In this document: positions 34,248 to 42,981 of the stretch, piece by piece | How positions within the stretch are numbered: the stretch's first letter is position 1 | How the letters are laid out: every line of letters begins with the position of its first letter | Source of the DNA: an uncultured Alsobacter sp. | GTDB lineage: Bacteria > Pseudomonadota > Alphaproteobacteria > Rhizobiales > Beijerinckiaceae | Assembly: GCF_945952055.1 (NCBI RefSeq) | Contig: NZ_CAMFHB010000026.1 | Span: forward strand, 1 to 64,000 | DNA length: 64,000 nucleotides | Direction: 5' to 3' | Notes under the pieces: model-generated | What the model saw: only the letters and a program-made list of their open reading frames with translations | Database searches by the model: none | Told to the model about the DNA's origin: nothing | Program-made: the position numbers and the translations under genes

Positions 34248-35237
34248 ATGATCAGTCGAAAGGACCTCGGCCTCCTCATCCTGATCCTGGTGGTCGGGGC
34301 GATCGTCGCGATCATCAATCCCCGCTTCCTGTCGCCCATCAACCTCGCCAACACGGCCAACCTGATCGGCCTGTTCGGGCTCTTCGCCGTCGCCCAGGCC
34401 TTCGTCATCATCTCCGGCGGGATCGAGCTCTCGGTCGGCTCGATCATCGCGCTGGTCGGCGTGGTCTTCGTCGACCTCGTGGCCAACGAGACGCTGAGCC
34501 CCGGCCTGGCCGCGGTGGTGGCGCTCGCCATCGGCGCGCTGATCGGGCTGGTGCACGGGCTGCTCGTCACGCGCGTCGGGATCCAGCCTTTCGTGGTGAC
34601 GCTGTGCGGACTGCTGATCTACCGCGGCATCGCGCGCTACTACACCGAGGATGCCACGGCGGGGTTTCCGTTCGGCGCCAGCTTTCCCACGCTCGAGTGG
34701 CTCACGGCGGGCCGGTTCTACGGCGTGCCGCACAGCCTCATCGCGTTCGTCCTGGTCACCATCGTGATGAGCGTCGTGCTGCACCGGTCGGTGTTCGGCC
34801 GGCACCTGTTCGCCGTGGGCAAGAACGAGGAGGCGGCCCGATACAGCGGAATCAGGACGACGCGCGTCATCGTGGCGGCCTATGTGATCTGCTGCACCCT
34901 GACGGCGCTGGCGGCCATCTTCATCGCCATGTACACGCGCTCCATCTCCCCATCGTCGCACGGAAACTTCTACGAGCTCTACGCCATCGCCGCCGCCGTC
35001 CTGGGCGGGTGTTCGCTGCGGGGCGGGGAGGGCTCCATGCTGGGCGTGGTGCTGGGCACGATCCTCCTCCAGGTGCTCCAGAATCTCGTCAACCTGCTCG
35101 GCATTCCCAGTTCACTGAACTTCGCGGTGATGGGCTCGGTCATCCTGCTGGGGGTGATCGCCGACCGGCAGTTCACCTCCGTCGGTAGTCGCAGGGCGGC
35201 CAAGGTGCCAGCGGCCACCACGACGCCGGCGGCTTGA
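34248..35237 (+). CDS. Sugar ABC transporter permease (RbsC type)
   Basis: 329 residues with about 8-10 membrane helices. Motif SGGIELSVGSIIALVG (about 60-75), VGKNEEAARYSGI and LGGCSLRGGEGSMLG are typical of CUT2 permeases. It starts 22 bp after the ATPase stop; GGAGC is upstream. Third gene of the plus-strand transporter. Confidence 0.93.
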   Translation: MISRKDLGLLILILVVGAIVAIINPRFLSPINLANTANLIGLFGLFAVAQAFVIISGGIELSVGSIIALVGVVFVDLVANETLSPGLAAVVALAIGALIGLVHGLLVTRVGIQPFVVTLCGLLIYRGIARYYTEDATAGFPFGASFPTLEWLTAGRFYGVPHSLIAFVLVTIVMSVVLHRSVFGRHLFAVGKNEEAARYSGIRTTRVIVAAYVICCTLTALAAIFIAMYTRSISPSSHGNFYELYAIAAAVLGGCSLRGGEGSMLGVVLGTILLQVLQNLVNLLGIPSSLNFAVMGSVILLGVIADRQFTSVGSRRAAKVPAATTTPAA

Positions 35238-35367
35238 CGCCGTCTCCGGTCCGAGCGCGCGAGCCGGGCTGGACATCGGTCGCCCCTGGCCCATGCTAGC
35301 GGGCGGGGGAGGCGCCGATGCGGGATGACGGCGGCCGCCTCCTGCATCGAAGGGGAGCCCAGCCGGC

Positions 35368-36297
35368 ATGAGCGTGCGACCGATCCTGTGCGTGGGAGCG
35401 CTGACCTACGACGTCATCATGCACGTCCCCGCGCTGCCGTCGGGCACCGGCAAGTTCATGGCCGACGGCATGTCGATCAGCGCGTCCGGCATGGCCGCGA
35501 TCGCGGCGACGACGGTGGCGCGGCTCGGCCATCCGGTGGCCTTCTGGGCCAATGCCGGGCGTGACACGCCGGGCGATTTCCTGGTCGCGGAGATGGCGCG
35601 GGAAGGCATCGCGACGGACTTCATCCGTCGCGTCCCGGACGTCCCTTCCGGAACCGCGGTGATCGTCGTCGATGGGCGGGGAGAGCGGGTGGTCGTGCCC
35701 TACTACCATCCCGTCCTGATGGGCCCCGCGGAGGTCATGCCGCCGATCGCCGACGGGGCCTTCGGCGCGGTGATGACCGACGTGCGGTGGCCGGCCGCCG
35801 CGGGGCCGGCCCTCGACGCGGCGCGGGCGTGCGGTATCGCCGCGATCCTCGATCTCGACGTCGGGCCGCCGGCCGTGCTGGCCGACCTTCTCCCGCGCGC
35901 CTCGCACGTGGTCGCCTCCGCCTCCGGAGCGCGGATCGTGACCGGGGAGGGCGATCCCGCCGTGGCGGCGACGCGGCTCGTCGAGCGCGGCTCCGCGGAC
36001 CTCGTCGTGGTGACGGACGGTGAGCGCGGCGTGTGGTGGGGCGGCCCTTCGGCGCCCGGGATCTGCCATCACCCGGCCTTTGCGGTCGAGGCGGTCGACA
36101 CCAACGCGGCAGGGGACGTCTACCACGGGGCCTTCGCCGTGGCGCTCGCGCAGCGCCGGCCCATCGAGGCCGTCCTGACCTTCGCCGCGGCGGCCGCGTC
36201 CTTGAAGTGCCTCAGGGCCGGCGGTCGGACCGCGGTGCCCACGCGCAGCGAGGTGGAGCGGTTCCTCGCGGAGCGCCCGGCAGCCACGCCGGACTGA
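35368..36297 (+). CDS. PfkB-family sugar kinase, YihV-like
   Basis: 309 residues, ribokinase fold. It follows E. coli YihV (sulfofructose kinase) in several stretches: GKFMADG (29-35), TDVRWPAAA, ILDLDV, HHPAFAVEAVD and LKCLRAGGRTAVP. The catalytic Asp is D250. The anion-hole motif, usually GAGD, is A247-A-G-D. It would phosphorylate the sugar brought in by the upstream transporter. No aldolase or isomerase gene is beside it, so a sulfo-sugar pathway is not proven. GGGGAG lies 10 bases before the ATG. Its stop is 8 bp from the end of the convergent RES toxin gene. Confidence 0.87.
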   Translation: MSVRPILCVGALTYDVIMHVPALPSGTGKFMADGMSISASGMAAIAATTVARLGHPVAFWANAGRDTPGDFLVAEMAREGIATDFIRRVPDVPSGTAVIVVDGRGERVVVPYYHPVLMGPAEVMPPIADGAFGAVMTDVRWPAAAGPALDAARACGIAAILDLDVGPPAVLADLLPRASHVVASASGARIVTGEGDPAVAATRLVERGSADLVVVTDGERGVWWGGPSAPGICHHPAFAVEAVDTNAAGDVYHGAFAVALAQRRPIEAVLTFAAAAASLKCLRAGGRTAVPTRSEVERFLAERPAATPD

Positions 36298-36305
36298 CCT
36301 TCGCC

Positions 36306-37004
36306 TCACAGGACGGCGACGGTCCGCTTTTCGTAGATCTCGCGGATCCTGGCGCCGTCCCAGACGTAGCAGAGGTGGCGCTCCTGCCGGCAATTGCCGA
36401 GCGCGCGGGGCCGGAACACGGCGGCGCAATGGCCCGTCACGCGGCGCACGCTCGTATAGACGATCCCATGCGAGCCGGCGCTCCGCAGGCGACGCGCGAG
36501 GGACTGGCCGGCGCCATAGTTCACGTCGTCGTAGACGTCGGGATCGGCGGGCCACCCGCCACGGATGTCGTGCAGATCGGCATCGAGGTCGACGAGGTAC
36601 ACGCGCCTGTCGAGTTCCTGTGCGGGCTCTCTCGTGCGCCGCATGAACCGTTCCGCGTGGTAGACCGTCTCGGCCATCGCCGTTTCCAGGTCCAGCGCTG
36701 CGTAGAACACCCCGAAGCTGCCGTCGGTGAACCGGCTGCCTTCCGGATTCAGGTGCGTGAAGGCCGCCATCACGATGCTCGTCCCGGGGCCGCTGATCCG
36801 CTCCTCGGGCGGCACGAGGCGGATCTCGCCGATCTCGTCCCGCAGCCGCGGGTTGGTCATGGATTCCAGGGCAATGATCGCGTCGAGGTCCTCGGGCGCC
36901 GCCACCCGCTCGAACAGGGAGATGGGCGGAAACCGGCTCGGAATGATGCGGAAGCAGGGTTGCCACGTCACCCGGACGGTCAGCGGCACGGTCACGGCGC
37001 TCAC
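36306..37004 (-). CDS. RES-domain toxin of a RES/Xre toxin-antitoxin system
   Basis: 232 residues. RES domain with candidate active residues R91 (GSRFTDG), Y101 (FYAALDLETAMAE), E112 and S185 (VYTSVRR). RES toxins such as MbcT and ParT are ADP-ribosyl-type enzymes that consume NAD+ or modify a nucleotide-synthesis enzyme. It starts with GTG at 37004 inside the stop of the antitoxin gene (GTGA overlap), so the toxin is translated only after the antitoxin. Length is typical. Confidence 0.88.
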   Translation of the reverse strand: MSAVTVPLTVRVTWQPCFRIIPSRFPPISLFERVAAPEDLDAIIALESMTNPRLRDEIGEIRLVPPEERISGPGTSIVMAAFTHLNPEGSRFTDGSFGVFYAALDLETAMAETVYHAERFMRRTREPAQELDRRVYLVDLDADLHDIRGGWPADPDVYDDVNYGAGQSLARRLRSAGSHGIVYTSVRRVTGHCAAVFRPRALGNCRQERHLCYVWDGARIREIYEKRTVAVL

Positions 37005-37405
37005 GCCAACCCGCCGCGCTGCGCGTCGAGGTACTGGCGGACGACGAAGAGATCGGCGACCTGCCCCGACAGCATCCTGGCGAGAGCCGAGCTCCCCCCG
37101 AACAGCGGCGCGTCGTTGGGCTTGCGGATCCAGGCGTCGGCGGACGCCTCGTTCGGCAGAAGGATCTGGAGCGCCTTCCAGATGCCGAGGATGTAGGAGA
37201 TCCGCTCGAGGGTGTCCTTCGGCAGGGCCACGTCCTGGTTCTTCTTCCAGGCGAAGAACGTGGAGCGGGCCGTCAGCCCGAGCAGCGCCATCTGCTCGTC
37301 CGGCGAGAGCTGCCACTGGGACGCGATCCGAAAGAAGGTCCGCAACGCCGGACCCGACAGTTCCCGTCGATCGAGCACCACGCCGGCTGGGGAGACAAGA
37401 CCCAT
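37001..37405 (-). CDS. Xre/MbcA/ParS-type antitoxin (DUF2384)
   Basis: 134 residues. N-terminal helical Xre-like DNA-binding part (LSPDEQMALLGLTARSTFFAWKK, shown as seen) and the C-terminal toxin-binding segment RISYILGIWKALQILLPNEASADAWIRKPNDAPLFGG, typical of MbcA/ParS (NxxFxG-like end). The ATG at 37405 has AGGAGGG six bases before it; an in-frame ATG at 37447 lacks this. It neutralises the RES toxin and should repress the operon through the inverted repeat at 37432-37474. Confidence 0.9.
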   Translation of the reverse strand: MGLVSPAGVVLDRRELSGPALRTFFRIASQWQLSPDEQMALLGLTARSTFFAWKKNQDVALPKDTLERISYILGIWKALQILLPNEASADAWIRKPNDAPLFGGSSALARMLSGQVADLFVVRQYLDAQRGGLA

Positions 37406-37431
37406 GGACAACCCTCCTGGCCGACTTTCTA

Positions 37432-37474
37432 GTCCGAATTCAGTCAAATTTCAATGTTCAATCCAGATTCGGAC
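37432..37474. promoter_or_regulatory. Inverted repeat GTCCGAAT...ATTCGGAC, likely Xre operator
   Basis: Eight-base arms at 37432-37439 and 37467-37474 are exact inverted copies, 27 bp apart, in AT-rich DNA directly upstream of the antitoxin gene. The spacing allows a dimer or two dimers of the Xre antitoxin across the promoter. Confidence 0.65.
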
Positions 37475-37653
37475 ATCCCGGTTCCCGGGCTGACGCACGG
37501 GGAATGGCACGCGCCCCCTGTGTCTTTCCGCTTCGTTAAAGCCCTGACGCGGACTTTGAGCCCGGAATCAACGGTTCCTTAACGTTAACAAGGTGTGATG
37601 CGGGAGAGAGTTGGGGACGTGCGTCCGCACGTGCCTTTCCCATGTCCATTCAA

Positions 37654-37694
37654 TTGACGCCCATACTGTCCCATGCTATCCCAAATCATCCCGT
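37654..37694 (+). promoter_or_regulatory. mraZ promoter with MraZ-binding repeats
   Basis: CCCAT (37660), CCCAT (37670), CCCAA (37680) and CCCGT (37690) recur every 10 bp; read on the other strand they are TGGG-type repeats, as bound by MraZ in E. coli. TTGACG (37654-37659) is a good -35 box, and TGCTATCC (37674-37681) supplies a -10 region. The repeats therefore cover the promoter and would give autorepression. Confidence 0.7.
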
Positions 37695-37838
37695 TTCGAG
37701 TTTCGGCACCCGCCGGGTCCACCAATCGGAGGCAGGGCTTCTCTGCCGCCGCGGGGCTCGTCGTGACCGGGGTCGAGGCGGGGTGTGTCGTCGCGGGACG
37801 GTCCGGTGCGGCCGTGCGTGAGGTGGGTCCGGAGTTCG

Positions 37839-38321
37839 ATGGATCGGTTCGTATCCAGCTTCACCAGTCGCCTGGATGCGAAAGGTCGGGTGTCGATTCC
37901 GGCGTCCTTTCGTGCGGTGCTCGCGCGGGACGGGTTCGAGGGGCTCTACGTCCATCCCTCGCTGGAAGCCGAGGCCCTCGATGCGGGGGGCAACGGTCTG
38001 CTGGCGGAGATCGAGGGGCTCATCGAGCGGCTTCCGCCGTTTTCGGACGAGCGGGATCATTTCTCGACGGCGCTTTACGGCATCAGCGAGGTGCTCAAGG
38101 TGGATCCGGAGGGGCGCGTGTCATTGACCGAGACCCTCAAGAGCCATGCGGGCATCACGGATGCGGTGACCTTCGTGGGACTGGGGCACAAGTTTCAGAT
38201 CTGGGAGCCCTCCGCCTTCCAACGTCATCTCGACGAGGCCAGACGGAAGGTGAGGGATCTCAAGAAGGAACTCGGCAGCCTGTTGCGGCCGGGTTCACCC
38301 GCCGGAGCACGGGAACGATGA
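37839..38321 (+). CDS. mraZ: Transcriptional regulator MraZ
   Basis: 160 residues with two AbrB-like SpoVT folds: [22 protein letters not shown] (4-25) and [15 protein letters not shown] (about 87-101). MraZ forms a ring and represses the dcw promoter by binding TGGG repeats spaced at 10 bp, which are present at 37660-37694. The ATG at 37839 follows GGAG. It overlaps rsmH by 4 bp (ATGA). Confidence 0.94.
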   Translation: MDRFVSSFTSRLDAKGRVSIPASFRAVLARDGFEGLYVHPSLEAEALDAGGNGLLAEIEGLIERLPPFSDERDHFSTALYGISEVLKVDPEGRVSLTETLKSHAGITDAVTFVGLGHKFQIWEPSAFQRHLDEARRKVRDLKKELGSLLRPGSPAGARER

Positions 38322-39319
38322 CGGGTCGCGGCGATCGGACCTCCGACGCCGCTGGCGGACCGGCTCGTCACGTTCCCGTCCTGGTGCGGGAAGTCGTCGA
38401 TGCTCTGTCCCCGCAGGCGAGCGGGCTCTATTGCGACGGAACCTTCGGCGCGGGTGGCTACACCCGCGCGATCCTCGCGGCCGATCCTGGCCTGCGGGTG
38501 CTCGCGCTCGACCGGGATCCTGACGCCATCGCGGGCGGCCAGGCGCTGGTCGCGCAGTCCGCGGGACGGCTCGTCCTCGAGGAGGCGCGCTTCGGCGACC
38601 TCGCCGCCGTGGCGGAGCGCACCGGCTTCGTGCCGCTCAGCGGAATCGTCCTCGACATCGGCGTCTCGTCCATGCAGCTCGACGACCCGCACCGGGGCTT
38701 CTCGTTCCGGTTTGACGGGCCGCTCGACATGCGCATGGAGCAGGCCGGGCGCAGCGCCGCCGACATCGTCAACACGATGGAGGAGGGGCCCCTCGCCGAT
38801 CTCATCTTCGCCTATGGCGAGGAGCGCCGGTCGCGCGCCGTGGCGCGGGCCATCGTCGCGGCCCGGCGAGAGGAGTCCATCACGACCACCAAGCGCCTGG
38901 CCGACATCGTCGCCTCCGTCGTGCGCGGCGCGCCGGGCGACATCCACCCGGCAACGCGCACGTTCCAGGCCCTGCGCATCGCCGTGAACGACGAACTGGG
39001 CGAGCTCGAGCGCGCGCTCGAAGGGGCGGAGCGGGTCCTGGCGCCGGGCGGACGGCTCGTCGTCGTCACCTTCCACAGCCTCGAGGACCGGATCGTGAAG
39101 CGCTTCATGCAGGAGCGCACCGGCCGCGAGGCCGCGCCCTCGCGCCATGCGCCGGCCCTGGCGCGCTCGACCGCGACCTTCGCGCAGGTCACGCGCAAGC
39201 CGGTCGTGGCCGGCGAAGACGAACTTCGGGACAATCCGCGCGCTCGCTCGGCCAAGCTCAGGGCCGTCGAACGCACGGATGCTCCCGCCGGCCCTGCCAC
39301 CCGGGGAGGTCGACGCTGA
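38318..39319 (+). CDS. rsmH: 16S rRNA (cytosine1402-N4)-methyltransferase RsmH
   Basis: 333 residues. Starts in the mraZ stop. [16 protein letters not shown] loop [14 protein letters not shown] (about 39-52), [19 protein letters not shown] and [17 protein letters not shown] identify RsmH (formerly MraW). It methylates N4 of C1402 in the ribosomal P site. Ends with an Arg/Ala-rich tail and overlaps ftsL by one base (TGATG). Confidence 0.96.
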   Translation: MTGRGDRTSDAAGGPARHVPVLVREVVDALSPQASGLYCDGTFGAGGYTRAILAADPGLRVLALDRDPDAIAGGQALVAQSAGRLVLEEARFGDLAAVAERTGFVPLSGIVLDIGVSSMQLDDPHRGFSFRFDGPLDMRMEQAGRSAADIVNTMEEGPLADLIFAYGEERRSRAVARAIVAARREESITTTKRLADIVASVVRGAPGDIHPATRTFQALRIAVNDELGELERALEGAERVLAPGGRLVVVTFHSLEDRIVKRFMQERTGREAAPSRHAPALARSTATFAQVTRKPVVAGEDELRDNPRARSAKLRAVERTDAPAGPATRGGRR

Positions 39320-39726
39320 TGCGCCGCCTGATGCACATCCTCGCCATCCTGGCGCTCGTCGGCTCGGCGCTCTACGCCTACCGCATCAAGTACGACAGCA
39401 TCTACCTGTCCGAGCGCGTCGCGAAACTGCGGACGCAGGTCGCCCGCGAGAAGGAGGCCATCGCCGTCCTCAAGGCGGAGTGGCAGTTCGTGAACCGGCC
39501 CGACCGCATCCAGACGCTCGCGGACAAGCACCTGCACGACATCGTCCCGGCGCAGATCACCCAGATCGTCCGCTGGGCCGACGTGCCGCCGCGCCCGGCG
39601 CAGGTCGACGGCATCGGCGCCAAGCTCGAGTCCCTCGGTCTCGCCGCGCCCACGAACACGCCCGCCCTGGGCAAGGGCGGGGATGCGCACACGCCGACCT
39701 CCACGACCCCCAGCCGCAAGCCGTGA
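39319..39726 (+). CDS. ftsL: Cell division protein FtsL
   Basis: 135 residues. One N-terminal membrane helix (LMHILAILALVGSALYAYRIKY, about 4-25), then a coiled-coil heptad region (SERVAKLRTQVAREKEAIAVLKAEW) and a Pro/Thr-rich tail. FtsL joins FtsB and FtsQ in the periplasm to activate FtsWI. Low sequence identity is normal; position between rsmH and ftsI and the topology make the call. Confidence 0.9.
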   Translation: MRRLMHILAILALVGSALYAYRIKYDSIYLSERVAKLRTQVAREKEAIAVLKAEWQFVNRPDRIQTLADKHLHDIVPAQITQIVRWADVPPRPAQVDGIGAKLESLGLAAPTNTPALGKGGDAHTPTSTTPSRKP

Positions 39727-39733
39727 GACACCG

Positions 39734-41524
39734 ATGAGCCAGACAGACCAGGACGGCCCCGTCGCCTCATCCGAACCCACAGCGATCGCGCCCGTGGGCG
39801 AGGAGCGCGTGCCCCTGTCGCGCCGGCTCTGGTCGTCGGTCACGGACCTGTTCCGGATGCGCCTCGACAAGAGCGGGCATCGCGTCTTCCTGGTCGCCGC
39901 GGGTTTCTTCATCATCTACGGCGTCATCGCCGGCCGGCTCGTGCAACTCGGGCTGCGCCCCGATCCGCCCACCGCCTATCGCCGCGCGGCGGCGGAAGTG
40001 TCCGGTGCCCGCCCCGACATCGTCGACCGCAACGGCGCTGTCCTGGCGACGGACGTGAAGACCGTCTCGGTCTTCGCCGAGCCCAGGCGCATCATCGACA
40101 AGGACGAGGCCGTCGAGCTGCTGACGGCCGTGCTGCCGGACCTCGACGCCAAGGACCTGCGCGACAAGCTCGGGGCCAAGCGCGGCTTCGTGTGGATCAA
40201 GCGCGAGATCACGCCGAAGCAGCAGCAGGAGGTCTATCGCCTCGGGTTGCCGGGCATCGGCTTCATGCCCGAGAACAAGCGCGTCTATCCCAATGGACCC
40301 GCGGTCTCGCACGTCCTGGGCTTCACCAATCTCGACAACCAGGGCATCGCCGGGATCGAGAAGTACATCGACGGGCAGGGCCTGGCCGCCCTCAACATGG
40401 CCGGCCTCACCACCGATCCGTCCGACATGAAGCCGGTGCAACTGTCGCTCGACCTGCGCGTCCAGCACGCGGTGCGCGACGAGCTCATGCGCGGCATGGA
40501 GAAGTACAAGGCCAAGGCCGCGGCGAGCCTCGTCCTCGACGTGACCACGGGCGAGGTGATCTCGCTCGTGTCGCTGCCCGACTACGATCCCAACGTGCCG
40601 ACCGATGCGCTCGATCCGAACCGCATCAACCGACTGGCCGTCGGCGTCTACGAGATGGGCTCGACCTTCAAGGCGCTGACCACTGCGATGGCGCTGGACT
40701 CCGGCAAGGTCGGCATCAACTCCTCGTTCGACACCCGCGGCGCCCTCAGTTTCGGCCGATTCAAGATCCACGACTACCACGGCACGAACCGGGTGCTGAC
40801 GGTGCCGGAAATCTTCATCCACTCCTCGAACATCGGGTCGGCGCGCATGGCGCTGGCCGTGGGCGTTGAAGGGCACAAGGCGTTCCTGCGCAAGCTCGGC
40901 CAGCTCGACCGCATGCGCACGGAACTGCCCGAGAGCGCCGAGCCGATCGTCCCGTCGAAGTGGGGCGAGCTCAACACCATCACCATCGCCTTCGGCCACG
41001 GCGTCGCGGTCGCGCCGCTGCAGGCGACGGCCGCCGTCGGGGCGCTCGTCAACGGCGGCAACTGGATCACGCCGACCTTCCTCAAGCGCACGCCCGACCA
41101 CCCGGTGGGCGACTCGGTCAGGGTGATCAAGCCCGAGACCAGCGAGGCGCTGCGCTACGTCATGCGCCTCAACGCGGAGAAGGGGTCCGCCAGCAAGGCG
41201 GCCATCCCCGGCTACTACGTGGGCGGCAAGACCGGCACGGCGGAGAAGGTCATCGGCGGGCGCTACTCCAAGAACCGCCTGTTCACGACGTTCATGGCCA
41301 TTTCCCCGTCGGACAAGCCGAAATACCTGTTCCTGACGCTCTATGACGAGCCCCAGGGCCTGCCCGAGACCTTCGGCTTCGCCACCGCGGCCTGGAACTC
41401 CGGCGCGACGACGGGCCGGATCATCGAGCGCGTCGCGCCGCTGCTCGGCCTGCCGCCGCGCTTCGACCCGCCGGTCGCGCCCTTCCCGGTGATGGCCCGC
41501 ATGGGGGCCTGGGGCACGCGATGA
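39734..41524 (+). CDS. ftsI: Peptidoglycan transpeptidase FtsI (PBP3)
   Basis: 596 residues: N-terminal membrane helix (about 50-70), PBP dimerisation domain and a transpeptidase domain with S310-T-F-K313, S364-S-N366 and K498-T-G500. It cross-links septal peptidoglycan with FtsW. The ATG at 39734 agrees with the cytoplasmic head of about 48 residues. Overlaps murE by 4 bp. Confidence 0.96.
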   Translation: MSQTDQDGPVASSEPTAIAPVGEERVPLSRRLWSSVTDLFRMRLDKSGHRVFLVAAGFFIIYGVIAGRLVQLGLRPDPPTAYRRAAAEVSGARPDIVDRNGAVLATDVKTVSVFAEPRRIIDKDEAVELLTAVLPDLDAKDLRDKLGAKRGFVWIKREITPKQQQEVYRLGLPGIGFMPENKRVYPNGPAVSHVLGFTNLDNQGIAGIEKYIDGQGLAALNMAGLTTDPSDMKPVQLSLDLRVQHAVRDELMRGMEKYKAKAAASLVLDVTTGEVISLVSLPDYDPNVPTDALDPNRINRLAVGVYEMGSTFKALTTAMALDSGKVGINSSFDTRGALSFGRFKIHDYHGTNRVLTVPEIFIHSSNIGSARMALAVGVEGHKAFLRKLGQLDRMRTELPESAEPIVPSKWGELNTITIAFGHGVAVAPLQATAAVGALVNGGNWITPTFLKRTPDHPVGDSVRVIKPETSEALRYVMRLNAEKGSASKAAIPGYYVGGKTGTAEKVIGGRYSKNRLFTTFMAISPSDKPKYLFLTLYDEPQGLPETFGFATAAWNSGATTGRIIERVAPLLGLPPRFDPPVAPFPVMARMGAWGTR

Positions 41525-42981
41525 TCCCCAAGACCCTTCCGCTCTCCGCTCTCCTGGCCGGATCCGGCGCGTCGGCGCCGGACGTCGGCGTGACGGCGGT
41601 CACCGCCGACAGCAGCAAGGTCGCCCCGGGCGCCTGCTTCTTCGCGGTGCCCGGTACGCGCGCCGATGGGCTCGTCTTCGCGCGCGCGGCCGCGCAGGCG
41701 GGTGCCGCGGCCGTGGTGGGGGAGGGCGAGCGTCCGGCCGACCTTCCGGCCGAGACGGCCTATGTCCGGGTGCCGGACGTCCGCCGCGCCCTGGCCCTGG
41801 CGGCCGCGGTGCTTTATCCCGCGCAGCCCGGCACCGTCCTGGCCGTCACGGGGACGAGCGGCAAGACCTCCGTCGCCGAGTTCACCCGGCAGATCCTGGC
41901 CGCCTGCGGGCGGCAGGCCGCGAGCCTCGGCACCATCGGCGTCGTCGCGCCCTCCGGCGCCGTCTACGGTTCGCTGACGACGCCCGATCCGGTGACGCTC
42001 CACGAGACGCTCGATCGCCTGGCGCGCGACGGCGTCACCCATCTCGCCATGGAAGCGTCCTCGCACGGCCTGGACCAGCGCCGGCTGGACGGCGTCCGGC
42101 TCACCGCCGCGGGCTTCACCAATCTCGGCCGCGACCACCTCGACTACCATCCGACCGTCGAGGACTATCTTGCGGCCAAGCTGCGCCTGTTCGACACGCT
42201 GCTGCCTGCCGGCGCGACCGCGGTGGTGAACTGCGACGGCGACCGCGGCGCCGACGTCCTCGCCTCGGCGAAGGCCCGTGGCCTGCGGCTCGTCACCGTC
42301 GGACGGGCGGGCCAGGACATCGTCATCGAGGACCAGCAGCGCGGCAACTTCGGCCAGCGCCTCACCTTGCGAACCGCCGCGGGACGCCACGAGGTTGACC
42401 TGCCGCTCGCGGGCGACTTCCAGGCCTCCAACGCGCTGGTCGCCGCCGGCCTGGCGCTGGCCGCCGGCGAAGACGAGGCGGCCGTCTTCGGTGCGCTGTC
42501 CGGCCTCGCCGGCGTCAAGGGTCGCCTCGAACGGGTGGGGACGGCAAACGGCGCCATGGTCGTCGTCGACTACGCCCACAAGCCCGACGCGCTGGCGCAG
42601 GTCCTCGACACCCTTCGCCCCTACGCGCCGGGACGGCTCGTGTGCGTCTTCGGCTGCGGCGGCGACCGCGATCGCGGCAAGCGGCCGCTGATGGGCGCGA
42701 TCGCCAGCCAGAAGGCCGACGTGGTGATCGTCACCGACGACAACCCCCGCTCCGAGGACCCTGCCGCCATCCGCTCCGCCATCCTCGCCGCCGCTCCCGG
42801 TGCGCGGGAGATCGGCGACCGGGCGCAGGCCATCCGGACGGCCGTGCACGACCTGAGGGCTGGGGATGTCCTCGTCATCGCCGGCAAAGGCCACGAAACG
42901 GGCCAGATCGTCGGCGACCGGGTGCTGCCGTTCTCCGATCACGAGGCGGCACGTGCCGCCATAGCCGAGGTTGCCCCATGA
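41521..42981 (+). CDS. murE: UDP-MurNAc-L-Ala-D-Glu:meso-diaminopimelate ligase MurE
   Basis: 486 residues. ATP loop TGTSGKTSVAEF (about 112), carbamylated-lysine region, and D407-N-P-R410 with following S-E, the meso-DAP recognition motif. So the peptide stem carries DAP at position 3. Coupled to ftsI (ATGA) and to murF (ATGA). Confidence 0.96.
   Translation: MIPKTLPLSALLAGSGASAPDVGVTAVTADSSKVAPGACFFAVPGTRADGLVFARAAAQAGAAAVVGEGERPADLPAETAYVRVPDVRRALALAAAVLYPAQPGTVLAVTGTSGKTSVAEFTRQILAACGRQAASLGTIGVVAPSGAVYGSLTTPDPVTLHETLDRLARDGVTHLAMEASSHGLDQRRLDGVRLTAAGFTNLGRDHLDYHPTVEDYLAAKLRLFDTLLPAGATAVVNCDGDRGADVLASAKARGLRLVTVGRAGQDIVIEDQQRGNFGQRLTLRTAAGRHEVDLPLAGDFQASNALVAAGLALAAGEDEAAVFGALSGLAGVKGRLERVGTANGAMVVVDYAHKPDALAQVLDTLRPYAPGRLVCVFGCGGDRDRGKRPLMGAIASQKADVVIVTDDNPRSEDPAAIRSAILAAAPGAREIGDRAQAIRTAVHDLRAGDVLVIAGKGHETGQIVGDRVLPFSDHEAARAAIAEVAP

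Larger units (their letters stand above)
37406..37838. other. Divergent control region between RES/Xre and mraZ
   Basis: 433 bp. From left to right: the Xre operator (37432-37474), an AT-rich stretch with TTAACGTTAAC (37579-37589, possible CtrA half-sites), a near-palindrome GACGTGCG/CGCACGTG (37617-37634), and the mraZ promoter with CCC repeats (37654-37694). The mraZ mRNA leader is about 150 bases. Confidence 0.6.

Noticed and set aside
35368-36297. Claim of a full sulfoquinovose pathway
   Set aside because: Only a YihV-like kinase is seen; aldolase, isomerase, sulfoquinovosidase and sulfonate exporter are absent in the window.
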